6,729 bases of DNA from Alphaproteobacteria bacterium. GTDB lineage: Bacteria; Pseudomonadota; Alphaproteobacteria; Sphingomonadales; Emcibacteraceae. Shown piece by piece: positions 1 through 5,849 of the stretch (positions within the stretch are counted from its first letter, which is position 1; each line of letters begins with the position of its first letter). The stretch spans positions 1 through 6,729 of the forward strand of contig NVTJ01000161.1 in NCBI GenBank assembly GCA_002401545.1. The letters are read 5' to 3'. The notes below the pieces were generated by a model that was given only the letters and a program-made list of their open reading frames with translations, made no database searches and was not told the DNA's origin. The position numbers were made by a program, and so were the translations under genes.

Positions 1-215
1 TCGAAGAAATTCGCGCCCTGCTTGAAATGGTAGACCGCAATGATTTTTCCTGTGCTGAGGTGCATGATTTGACCGTCGATCATCTCGCCTCGGTCAAAAA
101 GAAAATCGCAAGCTTGAGAAAGCTGGAAAAGGCGCTTTCGTCGATGGCTGCTGAGTGTAACCGCGGGGATGTGCCAGACTGCCCGATACTGGACACCTTG
201 TTTGAGGTTCAGTGA
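1..215 (+). CDS. MerR-family metal-responsive regulator, C-terminal part (5' truncated by window edge)
   Basis: Only the last 70 codons are visible; the frame is already open at base 3, so the ATG at 27 is internal and the DNA-binding domain lies outside the window. The visible part is the dimerisation helix and metal-binding loop of a MerR-type activator. Three cysteines stand out: Cys17 (DFSCAEV), Cys52 and Cys60 (ECNRGDVPDCPILDTL), numbered from base 3. The 35-residue spacing between the first two equals that between Cys82 and Cys117 of the mercury sensor MerR of Tn501, and the third lies 8 residues on, against 9 there. In that family the helix between the first two cysteines forms the antiparallel dimer coiled coil and the thiols bind the metal across the dimer. 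The CPIL ending is typical of the proteobacterial mercury/metal branch. Whether the ligand is Hg(II) or another thiophilic metal cannot be decided without the N-terminal half and the target operon. The gene ends with TGA at 213-215. Confidence 0.85.
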   Translation, partial: EEIRALLEMVDRNDFSCAEVHDLTVDHLASVKKKIASLRKLEKALSSMAAECNRGDVPDCPILDTLFEVQ

Positions 216-262
216 TAAAGTGGGCCGTGTTGCATAGGCCGCGAATTTGCCCGGGCGCAGCC

Positions 263-454
263 TTACCCATGAATTGCCACCCCTCCGGCCTCTTGCCCTA
301 TTTGGTAGGTTTGAGCCCCCGGCCAGACGTCGCGCAGCTGTCGTTTCACATCCATTGATTGGTGCAGGACCCGGATCACCAAGACAGTTTCGTCCAAATG
401 CAGGCCGTGCGCCCCATAGAATGCACACAGGTTGACCGATCTGCACTGCCCGGC
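263..454 (-). pseudogene. Remnant of a ParE/RelE-family toxin (C-terminal part, no start codon)
   Basis: On the minus strand this frame is open from just after an in-frame TAA (455-457) to a TAA at 263-265, with no usable start codon at its beginning. The peptide carries the C-terminal hallmark of ParE-type toxins: a beta-strand region with CAFYG (compare the family's IFYR), then VLVIRVLHQSMDVKRQL, where R-V/I-L-H-x-x-M-D is the strongest signature of the family. Intact ParE proteins are about 90-105 residues and begin with a helical hairpin; here that half is missing and the frame is closed by a stop, so the gene looks broken. Roughly 20 residues beyond the usual end (after KRQL) suggest the 3' end is altered as well. 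No ParD-like antitoxin is visible on either side. This is a motif-based reading without a database search. Confidence 0.6.
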
Positions 455-558
455 TTAGATTGTAAAAGAAGCATGTGTGGGTTTGGGGCCTGAGCATGAC
501 GGCGCTACCGCAGGTTTGGGTCGCGGCCCCGCAATGCATGGGATTTATTTCAACCAAA

Positions 559-563
559 AAGGA
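559..563 (+). promoter_or_regulatory. Ribosome binding site of first RTX gene
   Basis: AAGGA lies 10 bases before the ATG at 574. It decides the start in favour of 574 over the in-frame GTG at 475, which has no Shine-Dalgarno sequence and would add 33 residues including the protein's only cysteine. Confidence 0.6.
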
Positions 564-573
564 CTTTAGTTAC

Positions 574-1743
574 ATGACAACGCACACTCTGACCGGTTTA
601 GCCGTCTATTACCCGTTAATTGGCGACAACGCTGTGGACGTAGAGAAGAACGTCACGCTGGAACTGGTGGTACCGAACTCAACCACATCGCTGAGCTATA
701 CGGCGTATCCGCTGCCACCGGGAAGCGACCCGGGCGATCAGTCGGTTGATATCAATCTGAATGATTACACGCTCCGCATAAATGGGGTCACAATCAGCGA
801 GGCCGCCGGTAATGATCCAGAGATCAGTATCTTTGATGTGGTCTGGAGAGATGCCTTTAATGTCCTCCACACCACAACCGTGCTGATCCCCTATCTGGAC
901 GGCATCAATGTGCCGGGCCTGGGCACGGTTGATGCGGATTATGTCTTTGTCATTGGCGGTCATCCGTTACCGGCGATTAGCTCTGCTGCGGCTTGGGATG
1001 CGCTTGAGGCCCAGGTGACTGGCCTTACAGTGCCCACCGGCGTTTACGGGCCGGGCAAGGATATTCCACTGACCAGCCTGGGCGGCACTGTCAGCGAGGA
1101 TGATATCATCACCGGCACCAACACGCGGGATGTGTTTGACGGCGGCATCGGCGACGATATTATCACCGGGCTGGGCGGCAACGACAAGCTGATCGGCGGC
1201 GCGGGCACCGACGAGCTGTCAGGCGGGGCTGGCAAGGATGTGCTGAAGGGCGGCGCGGGCACCGATCAATTGCTAGGCGGCGGCGGTCTCGACAAGCTGT
1301 TTGGCGGCAAGGGCAATGATGTGCTGAAGGGCAACACCGGCAACGACATCCTGAAAGGCGATGCTGGCCGGGACCGGCTAGAGGGCGGCGACGGCAAGGA
1401 TGCGCTGTATGGCGGTGCGGGCCATGACCGGCTGTTTGGTGGCAAGGGTAACGACAAAATGGTTGGCGGCGCGGGCAACGACAAAATGACCGGTGGCAGC
1501 GGCGCGGATGTCTTTGTGTTTGGCCCTGGCCGGGATGTGGTGACCGATTTTGATACGTCTCTGGTGCTGGAAAAGGTCGATCTGCGCGGCGTTTCGGCGA
1601 TTACCGGTTTTGCCGATCTGCTGGCCGAGCACGTGACCGAGAACGCCGGAGGCCATCTGGTGATCAGCGACCTGTCGGGCAACAGCATGACCCTGAAAGG
1701 CGTATCAATCAGCGATCTGCATGCCGGTGATTTCCTGTTCTAG
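574..1743 (+). CDS. RTX calcium-binding protein with serralysin-like C-terminus, probable type I secretion substrate
   Basis: This 389-residue protein is predicted to leave the cell through a type I secretion channel and fold outside on binding calcium. Residues 1-170 form a beta-rich domain I do not recognise; it shows no HExxH zinc-protease motif, so this is not an obvious serralysin protease. Residues 178-321 are sixteen uninterrupted nonapeptides of the GGxGxDxLx type (for example GGAGTDELS, GGKGNDVLK), which build a calcium-binding parallel beta-roll. Residues 311-389 resemble the Peptidase_M10_C region (ADVFVFGPGRDVVTDFD, then a beta-rich end), which in this family holds the uncleaved secretion signal; the terminal DFLF fits an acidic residue followed by hydrophobics. 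There is no N-terminal signal peptide, and no cysteine when ATG 574 is used. The neighbour beyond 1820 is a second RTX gene in convergent orientation with the same C-terminal end. No transporter, membrane-fusion protein or acyltransferase gene is present here. Function of the N-terminal domain is unknown. Confidence 0.88.
   Translation: MTTHTLTGLAVYYPLIGDNAVDVEKNVTLELVVPNSTTSLSYTAYPLPPGSDPGDQSVDINLNDYTLRINGVTISEAAGNDPEISIFDVVWRDAFNVLHTTTVLIPYLDGINVPGLGTVDADYVFVIGGHPLPAISSAAAWDALEAQVTGLTVPTGVYGPGKDIPLTSLGGTVSEDDIITGTNTRDVFDGGIGDDIITGLGGNDKLIGGAGTDELSGGAGKDVLKGGAGTDQLLGGGGLDKLFGGKGNDVLKGNTGNDILKGDAGRDRLEGGDGKDALYGGAGHDRLFGGKGNDKMVGGAGNDKMTGGSGADVFVFGPGRDVVTDFDTSLVLEKVDLRGVSAITGFADLLAEHVTENAGGHLVISDLSGNSMTLKGVSISDLHAGDFLF
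1105..1536 (+). repeat. 27-bp periodic coding repeat, 16 units (RTX nonapeptides)
   Basis: The DNA repeats with a 27-base period over exactly 432 bases, each unit encoding one nonapeptide with GGC-rich glycine codons and a GAC/GAT aspartate. Units have diverged at the base level (glycine to Asn, Asp, Lys or Gly at the fourth variable position), so it is an old protein repeat rather than a recent tandem expansion. All repeats stay in frame with no spacer. Confidence 0.9.
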
Positions 1744-1754
1744 GCTGCTGCGGC

Positions 1755-1784
1755 AGATACAAAATACACAGATACTAAATACAA
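1755..1784. repeat. Imperfect 15-bp tandem repeat just before the terminator
   Basis: AGATACAAAATACAC is followed directly by AGATACTAAATACAA, two copies differing at two positions, in the short A-rich gap between the RTX gene stop and the terminator hairpin. No function is evident. Confidence 0.6.
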
Positions 1785-1821
1785 AGGGGGGGGGCTGTTG
1801 TGGCCTCCCCTTTTTGTTGTT
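1783..1821. terminator. G-rich hairpin terminator shared by the convergent RTX genes
   Basis: The 5' arm AAAGGGGGGG (1783-1792) pairs with CCTCCCCTTT (1804-1813), ten pairs with one G-U wobble, around an 11-base loop. On the plus strand it is followed by a T-tract (1811-1821), giving a good Rho-independent terminator 39 bases after the stop at 1743. Read on the minus strand the wobble becomes an A-C mismatch and the tail TTTGTATTT is weaker, but the hairpin begins only 7 bases past the stop of the minus-strand gene, so it probably works in both directions with a plus-strand preference. Confidence 0.7.
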
Positions 1822-3905
1822 CAGGAAAACAGAAAGTCGCTGTCTGACAGGGCGTTGGGCAGCACGTCGATCAGCAAAACCGTGCCCTCGGTACTGTCGA
1901 TCAGCGTGTTGCTGCCCTGGCGGGTAAAGGTCAGATCGTCGAACATGACGCCGGTGGTAAAGCGGATCAGGTCCAGATTTGATTTGAAATCAGTGATCCG
2001 GTCGTGGCCGTGGTTAGTGCCAAACACAAAGGTATCCGCGCCGTTGCCGCCTGTTAGCCGGTCGTTGGCGCGCCCGCCGGTCAGCGTGTCGGGTCCGACG
2101 CTGCCAAACAGCGTATCCTTGCCCGGCCCGCCAATCAGCAGGTCTTTGCCCAACGCACCGCGCAATACATCATCGCCCTTACCGCCTTTCAGGGTGTCGT
2201 GCCCCTTGCCACCGTACAGCGTATCTGCGCCGTTGCCGCCCAACACCCGGTCGCGGCCAGCGCCGGTGCGGATCACGTCATTGCCCCCCAGCCCGTAGAT
2301 AATATCGCGCCCGGCGGTTTGGGTCAGCACGTCGTTGTTTGCGGTGCCATAGGTCACCCGGATCACCGGCCCCTCGGGGATTGGCACCCGGTCGGGGGTT
2401 TCAAAGCCATCGGGCCAAAGATCGGACGCTTTAAGCGTGCCTCCCGTGCGGCTGAAGATTTCAATGGTGGTGGTGCCGTAGGTGATAGTGATGCCGGTAC
2501 TGGTTGACAGCTGGCCCAGCTGGCCGACACTGCGCAGCATCGGGAACTGGGTCAGGTCCAGCCGGTCCTGGCCCGGTTCAAAATCGGTGATCTGCAAGGT
2601 GCCGATGGTCGGGCACAGCACAAAAATGTCGGCCCCGTTGCCGCCGGTCAGCACCCCGCCCGCCTGACTAGAGACTAAAATATCGTCGCCGCCCTTCCCC
2701 AGCAGCCAATCATTGCCCCCTTGGCCCAGGATCAGATCACCGGCGCCGGAGCCAAGGATTTGGCCGGTGCCGCCAGTGCTGCCGGACGTGGCCTGAATGA
2801 CCGATCCCAGATTTCCCAGCGGCAAGGAAAACTGCGAGATGCCCGCATCGCCGCCAGAGGTGACAAATATCTGCAAGTCTGTACCGATCTGCACCGCCTC
2901 GATGCCGGTGATGTTTTCCAGCCCCAGCCCGGCGGTGTGAACCAAGGTTTGGATATGCACCAAACGCCCGTCTGGCAGCATGGAAAACAGGCTAAGCCCA
3001 TCATCCGAGCCGCCCGCCAGCACGAACACATGGCCGTTGACCTCGACCACCTCAAGCGCGGTAACCCCGGCAAAGCGGGTGGCCAGCGTATCAAGAACGT
3101 GGTCAGCCGGGGTCAGGCGGCCGTTGGCGGCCAGATGCATGACGCTAAGCGAGCCACTGCCCGACGCGGCCAAAACCACCCAGGTTTGCCCATGGGCGCT
3201 GACCACCTCCATCGCGGTCGGGGTGGCGATGCCCAGCCCGTTGTTGGCACCCAGACTGGCGATTGATTGCAGCGCCCCGGTATCGGTATCTATCCGGTAG
3301 ACGCGCACCCCTTGGGTGCCGGAATCGGCGGCCAACAGATAGGAATTTGCCCCGACCGTGACCGGGACCAGCGCCACAACACCGGTCAGCTGCAAAGCCG
3401 CCGCTTGGCCGGTGACCACCGCCTGACCGGTGATGCCGCCCTGCCCGTCGCTAAGCCAGGCGCTAAGCAGGCCAGTGTCGCCATCGACCATATAAAGCGC
3501 GGTTATGTCATTGTTCAGGCTGTGGGTGGCCACCGCGACAGGGGTTTCCTGACCGCCGCCCGGCAGCGATATCTGCGCGGTGCCCGACAGGTCACCATCG
3601 CTGGCGATATCATAGCGCAACAGCCCGCCATTGCCGGTGCCAGCCAGAACCAGCTGCAAATCGCCATCCAGTGAAATCATGTCAAAATGGCCGACCCCAA
3701 CGCCTGAGACGCTGAAATAACTGCTGTCGTTCAGGCTGGCCAATCCGCTGGTCTCGCTAAGCTGATAGACACTAATACCGCCATTTTGTCCGGTTGTGGC
3801 ATAGAGAAACACCCCATCGGGGCCGGCTATGATCTGCATATCGCGCAAATCACTGTCTAATAAGGTGTCATTGGCCGTAATACGGCCTTTCAGTTGCAGC
3901 GCCAT
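1821..3905 (-). CDS. Beta-propeller RTX protein with two tandem RTX/M10_C-like modules, probable type I secretion substrate
   Basis: This 694-residue protein is a large predicted extracellular calcium-binding protein. Residues 20-368 contain seven similar segments of about 45-55 residues, each with a hydrophobic strand, a V-x-A-G/A-x-x-x-x-G turn and a strand such as GISVYQLS or GLSLFSML followed by a G-x-L turn; this fits a seven-bladed propeller of the YncE/lactonase kind. A short RTX block follows (381-425) with an M10_C-like segment (425-495; DIFVL and ITDFEPGQDRLDL), then a linker, a longer RTX block (524-624) and a second M10_C-like end (624-694; DTFVF, DRITDF, terminal DSDFLFS). The start ATG at 3905 is chosen because GGGGAA lies 5 bases upstream; an upstream ATG at 4163 would add 86 residues rich in Arg, Pro and Cys that do not suit a type I substrate. 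One cysteine (Cys431) is present. The enzyme activity or ligand of the propeller is unknown. It probably shares its exporter with the convergent RTX gene. Confidence 0.87.
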   Translation of the reverse strand: MALQLKGRITANDTLLDSDLRDMQIIAGPDGVFLYATTGQNGGISVYQLSETSGLASLNDSSYFSVSGVGVGHFDMISLDGDLQLVLAGTGNGGLLRYDIASDGDLSGTAQISLPGGGQETPVAVATHSLNNDITALYMVDGDTGLLSAWLSDGQGGITGQAVVTGQAAALQLTGVVALVPVTVGANSYLLAADSGTQGVRVYRIDTDTGALQSIASLGANNGLGIATPTAMEVVSAHGQTWVVLAASGSGSLSVMHLAANGRLTPADHVLDTLATRFAGVTALEVVEVNGHVFVLAGGSDDGLSLFSMLPDGRLVHIQTLVHTAGLGLENITGIEAVQIGTDLQIFVTSGGDAGISQFSLPLGNLGSVIQATSGSTGGTGQILGSGAGDLILGQGGNDWLLGKGGDDILVSSQAGGVLTGGNGADIFVLCPTIGTLQITDFEPGQDRLDLTQFPMLRSVGQLGQLSTSTGITITYGTTTIEIFSRTGGTLKASDLWPDGFETPDRVPIPEGPVIRVTYGTANNDVLTQTAGRDIIYGLGGNDVIRTGAGRDRVLGGNGADTLYGGKGHDTLKGGKGDDVLRGALGKDLLIGGPGKDTLFGSVGPDTLTGGRANDRLTGGNGADTFVFGTNHGHDRITDFKSNLDLIRFTTGVMFDDLTFTRQGSNTLIDSTEGTVLLIDVLPNALSDSDFLFS
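2034..2336 (-). repeat. Second (longer) RTX nonapeptide block of the propeller protein
   Basis: About eleven nonapeptides at residues 524-624, including GGNGADTLY, GGKGHDTLK and GGKGDDVLR; the units GSVGPDTLT and GGRANDRLT deviate from consensus. The first, shorter block lies at 2631-2765 (residues 381-425) and holds about four units, the last of them separated by the insertion SSQAGGVL. Confidence 0.8.
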
Positions 3906-4073
3906 GCCCGTTCCCCACTCATCTCCCGAGGCAGAGTGTGCCGGGGCTGGGGGGCTGCGACGGGCCGCAAATCGGGCAAAACCGGGGAGCTTAGCTAGAA
4001 TGCAAGCCACAATCGGCGCAGGAAACTGGCTAGAATTTATGGCAAACCGGCGCGGCAGGTCTGAACGCATGGT

Positions 4074-4095
4074 TAACAACGCGGGCGGGTTGTTA
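4074..4095. promoter_or_regulatory. Perfect inverted repeat, candidate operator
   Basis: TAACAAC at 4074-4080 is mirrored by GTTGTTA at 4089-4095 around GCGGGCGG. The dyad lies about 80 bases before the fibre gene and 170 bases before the propeller gene, a placement suiting a dimeric regulator site or a 5'-leader stem-loop. Which protein would bind is unknown. Confidence 0.4.
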
Positions 4096-4163
4096 GGCCG
4101 GGGTTGGGGTTTGCAGGCGCAGATTGCGCGGGTTTTCACGAGCTTTCTCAACAGCCCCATCAC

Positions 4164-4168
4164 AGGAG
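4164..4168 (+). promoter_or_regulatory. Ribosome binding site of fibre gene
   Basis: AGGAG lies 6 bases before the ATG at 4175, and rules in favour of that start over the in-frame ATG at 4124, which has no such site and would add a basic 17-residue leader. Confidence 0.8.
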
Positions 4169-4174
4169 ATCCGG

Positions 4175-5755
4175 ATGTCGGATAACTCAGCTATCCTTGC
4201 CCTGCCCTATATCCAACCCAGTCAGGCGCAAAAACATGTGACCCATAACGAGGCGCTGGCCCGCCTGGACGTGCTGGTGCAGCTTAGCCTTGTCGGCTTC
4301 GGGGCCGAGACCCCACCGGTTGCCCCCGCATTGGGCGAGACCCACGCGCTGGGGTTAAACCCCGTTGACGGCTGGGCGGGTCAGGGCAATGCGCTGGCCA
4401 CCTGGCGCGACGGCGGCTGGCATTTCATTGACCCCCAGGTTGGCTGGCGGGCTTTTGGCGGTGCCACCGGCGAATTGCGGGTCTGGGATGGGGCCGCCTG
4501 GCTGCTGCCCCCGGCGGATACCGAAAACCTGAATGGGGTGGGGATTGGCACCAGTTCGGACGCCACCAACCGGCTGTCGGTTAAGGGTGATGCGACGCTG
4601 CTAAGCCACGATGGTGCCGGGCACCGGGTCAAGATAAACAAGGCCACGGGCGGCGATACCGCGTCGCTGTTGTTTCAGTCGGACTGGACCGGTCACGCCG
4701 AAATGGGTCTGACAGGCGGCACCGATTTTGCCATCAAAGTATCGGCAGACGGGTCATCCTGGAGCGAGGCGCTGCGCATTGACGGGGCCAGTGGCAATCT
4801 GGTTCTGGCTAATAATCAGGCTCTGACATGGCTAGACAGCAATGGTGTGGCGCAACCGGTGCTGCGCGTTGACAGTGGCGATAATCTGATCCTGCGCAGT
4901 GCAGGCGGGGGCCGGGCGCTTAAGCTTGAAAGCAACGCGGGCACGGTGATCATGGTGGTGAAAGAGACCGGCAAGGTTGGCATTGGCACCACCAGCCCGT
5001 TGGCCCGGCTAAGCATGAAGGAAACCGCCAATTCCACTGCGATGTCTGTCGACTGCTCAAACGTGGCCTATTCGGAACAAGTGATCGAGCTGAATGTGCG
5101 GCGCGCCGCGACACCGGCGTTTTCGTTCGGGCAATGGTGGTCGGGTGATTTTGGCGATCTTGAGTTTCAATTCTCGGGCGATGGCAATGGCACCTGCGAT
5201 GGCAGCTGGTCGGGGGGCGGCGCGGATTACGCGGAATATTTTGAATGGGCCGATGGCAATCCGGCAGATCAGGACCGGCGCGGCATTGCCGTGGTGCTGG
5301 ACGGTGATCAGATTTGCGAGGCCGCACCGGGGCAAGAGCCGATCGGGGTGATTTCTGGCAACCCATCGGTGGTGGGCGACAGTGCGGCGCTGCGCTGGAA
5401 GGGCAAGTATCTGCGCGATGATTATGGCAGCGCGCTGCTGGAAGAATACGAGGCGATCAGCTGGGCGGATGGCGATGCTGGGGGTGCCGAGAGCGATGTG
5501 CACAGCTACGCCGCTGACACGCTGCCCGCCGGGCTGACCCCGCCGAAGGACGCGGTTCGCACGATCCAGACCCGCCGCCAGTTAAGCCCCGGCTATGACC
5601 CAAAATCCAGCTATACCCCCCGGTCCGGGCGGGTCGAGTGGGACATGGTCGGGCTGATGGGCAAGCTGCGGCTGCGCAAAGGTCAGGCCACCGGTGCCCG
5701 CTGGATCAAGATGCGCGATATCTCTGATCAGGTCGAGGAATGGCTGGTGCGCTAG
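4175..5755 (+). CDS. DUF2793 phage-type fibre protein with C-terminal Peptidase_G2-like autoproteolytic domain
   Basis: This 526-residue protein looks like a phage tail fibre or appendage. Residues 6-112 match the DUF2793 family, marked by LPYIQPSQAQKHVTHNEAL at the start and the W/G-rich ATWRDGGWHFIDPQVGWRAF segment, a domain found in Rhodobacterales prophage and gene-transfer-agent-like contexts. Residues 113-343 are beta-rich fibre segments with the recurrent GIGT(T)S-x-x-x-x-L-S motif at 123-135 and 269-280 seen in trimeric tail fibres. Residues 344-526 resemble the Peptidase_G2 intramolecular chaperone of Bacillus phage neck appendages: SGGGADYAEYFEWADGNP at 346-363, then GVISGNPSVVGDSA at 391-404. 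In that family the chaperone trimerises the fibre and cuts itself off; a cut near the Ser-Gly-Gly-Gly-Ala-Asp stretch at 346-351 is inferred, not shown. Start is set by a strong ribosome binding site. No portal, capsid, tail or lysis genes are visible next to it, so it may be a lone phage-derived gene or the edge of a prophage. Confidence 0.82.
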   Translation: MSDNSAILALPYIQPSQAQKHVTHNEALARLDVLVQLSLVGFGAETPPVAPALGETHALGLNPVDGWAGQGNALATWRDGGWHFIDPQVGWRAFGGATGELRVWDGAAWLLPPADTENLNGVGIGTSSDATNRLSVKGDATLLSHDGAGHRVKINKATGGDTASLLFQSDWTGHAEMGLTGGTDFAIKVSADGSSWSEALRIDGASGNLVLANNQALTWLDSNGVAQPVLRVDSGDNLILRSAGGGRALKLESNAGTVIMVVKETGKVGIGTTSPLARLSMKETANSTAMSVDCSNVAYSEQVIELNVRRAATPAFSFGQWWSGDFGDLEFQFSGDGNGTCDGSWSGGGADYAEYFEWADGNPADQDRRGIAVVLDGDQICEAAPGQEPIGVISGNPSVVGDSAALRWKGKYLRDDYGSALLEEYEAISWADGDAGGAESDVHSYAADTLPAGLTPPKDAVRTIQTRRQLSPGYDPKSSYTPRSGRVEWDMVGLMGKLRLRKGQATGARWIKMRDISDQVEEWLVR

Positions 5756-5783
5756 TCACCGGCCTTTTCAAAGTTTTGCGATG

Positions 5784-5816
5784 CGGCAGCGGTTGGCCTT
5801 TGGCGATCTGCTGCCG
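5784..5816. terminator. Possible weak hairpin between convergent genes
   Basis: CGGCAGC (5784-5790) and GCTGCCG (5810-5816) form a perfect 7-bp stem in the 83-base gap between the fibre gene stop and the stop of the minus-strand gene. The loop is 19 bases and there is no T-tract on either side (only AAAACTTTG on the minus side), so it is a poor intrinsic terminator; it may serve as an RNA 3'-end structure. Confidence 0.3.
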
Positions 5817-5822
5817 TGCCCG

Positions 5823-5849
5823 GATCAGCAGGCCCAGATCAGCAGGCCC
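5823..5849. repeat. 14-bp tandem duplication at the 3' end of the exported-protein gene
   Basis: GATCAGCAGGCCCA at 5823-5836 is followed at once by GATCAGCAGGCCC at 5837-5849, identical over 13 bases. The stop codon of the minus-strand gene (5839-5841) lies in the copy nearer the gene; the other copy lies past the stop and is out of frame with it. Confidence 0.75.

Larger units (their letters stand above)
216..573. other. Gene-poor stretch between merR-like gene and first RTX gene
   Basis: These 358 bases contain no intact gene that I can support. The only coding signal is the minus-strand toxin remnant at 263-454. A plus-strand open frame at 247-435 opposite it starts at TTG, has no ribosome binding site and gives a Pro/Arg-rich composition, so it reads as a shadow. 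Bases 458-555 show nothing recognisable beyond an A/T-rich patch near 455-470 that could hold part of a promoter for the RTX gene; no convincing -35/-10 pair was found. Confidence 0.5.
3906..4174. promoter_or_regulatory. Divergent intergenic region between propeller RTX gene and fibre gene
   Basis: These 269 bases must hold the promoters for both flanking genes. Seen here: a perfect 7-bp inverted repeat TAACAAC/GTTGTTA (4074-4080 and 4089-4095, 8-base spacer); a smaller one GCGCA/TGCGC (4117-4121 and 4125-4129); and two direct copies of GCTAGAAT at 3994 and 4029, 35 bases apart. GGGGAA at 3911-3916 (minus strand) is the likely ribosome binding site for the propeller gene. No clear sigma-70 -35/-10 pair could be assigned for either gene. 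Confidence 0.45.

Noticed and set aside
222..242. GGGCCGTGTTGCATAGGCC as an insertion-sequence end (resembling IS5/IS903-type GGCTTTGTTG ends)
   Set aside because: The likeness is short and partial, no partner inverted repeat or transposase occurs in the window, and no target-site duplication is evident.
475..573. Extended start at GTG 475 for the first RTX gene
   Set aside because: There is no ribosome binding site before it, the extra 33 residues do not resemble the rest and add a cysteine, and ATG 574 has AAGGA at suitable distance.
1105..1536. CRISPR-like regular repeats
   Set aside because: The period is 27 with no alternating spacers, and the repeats are in-frame glycine/aspartate nonapeptides of a protein.
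1044..1688. Long minus-strand open frames opposite the RTX repeats (Pro/Ser/Leu-rich)
   Set aside because: They are reverse complements of glycine-rich nonapeptide codons, with repetitive PAPPxSxSLP composition, and have no ribosome binding site or family resemblance.
1798..3674. Plus-strand open frames opposite the propeller RTX gene
   Set aside because: They lie fully inside a well-supported gene on the other strand and show only mirrored repeat composition.
3906..4163. Extended N-terminus of the propeller RTX protein from ATG 4163
   Set aside because: The extra 86 residues are Arg/Pro/Cys-rich with no domain, occupy the whole intergenic region including the other gene's leader, and ATG 3905 has a nearby GGGGAA.
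4950..5503. Minus-strand open frames inside the fibre gene
   Set aside because: They are rich in Arg, Pro and His as expected for antisense of a GC-rich gene, with no start signals or motifs.
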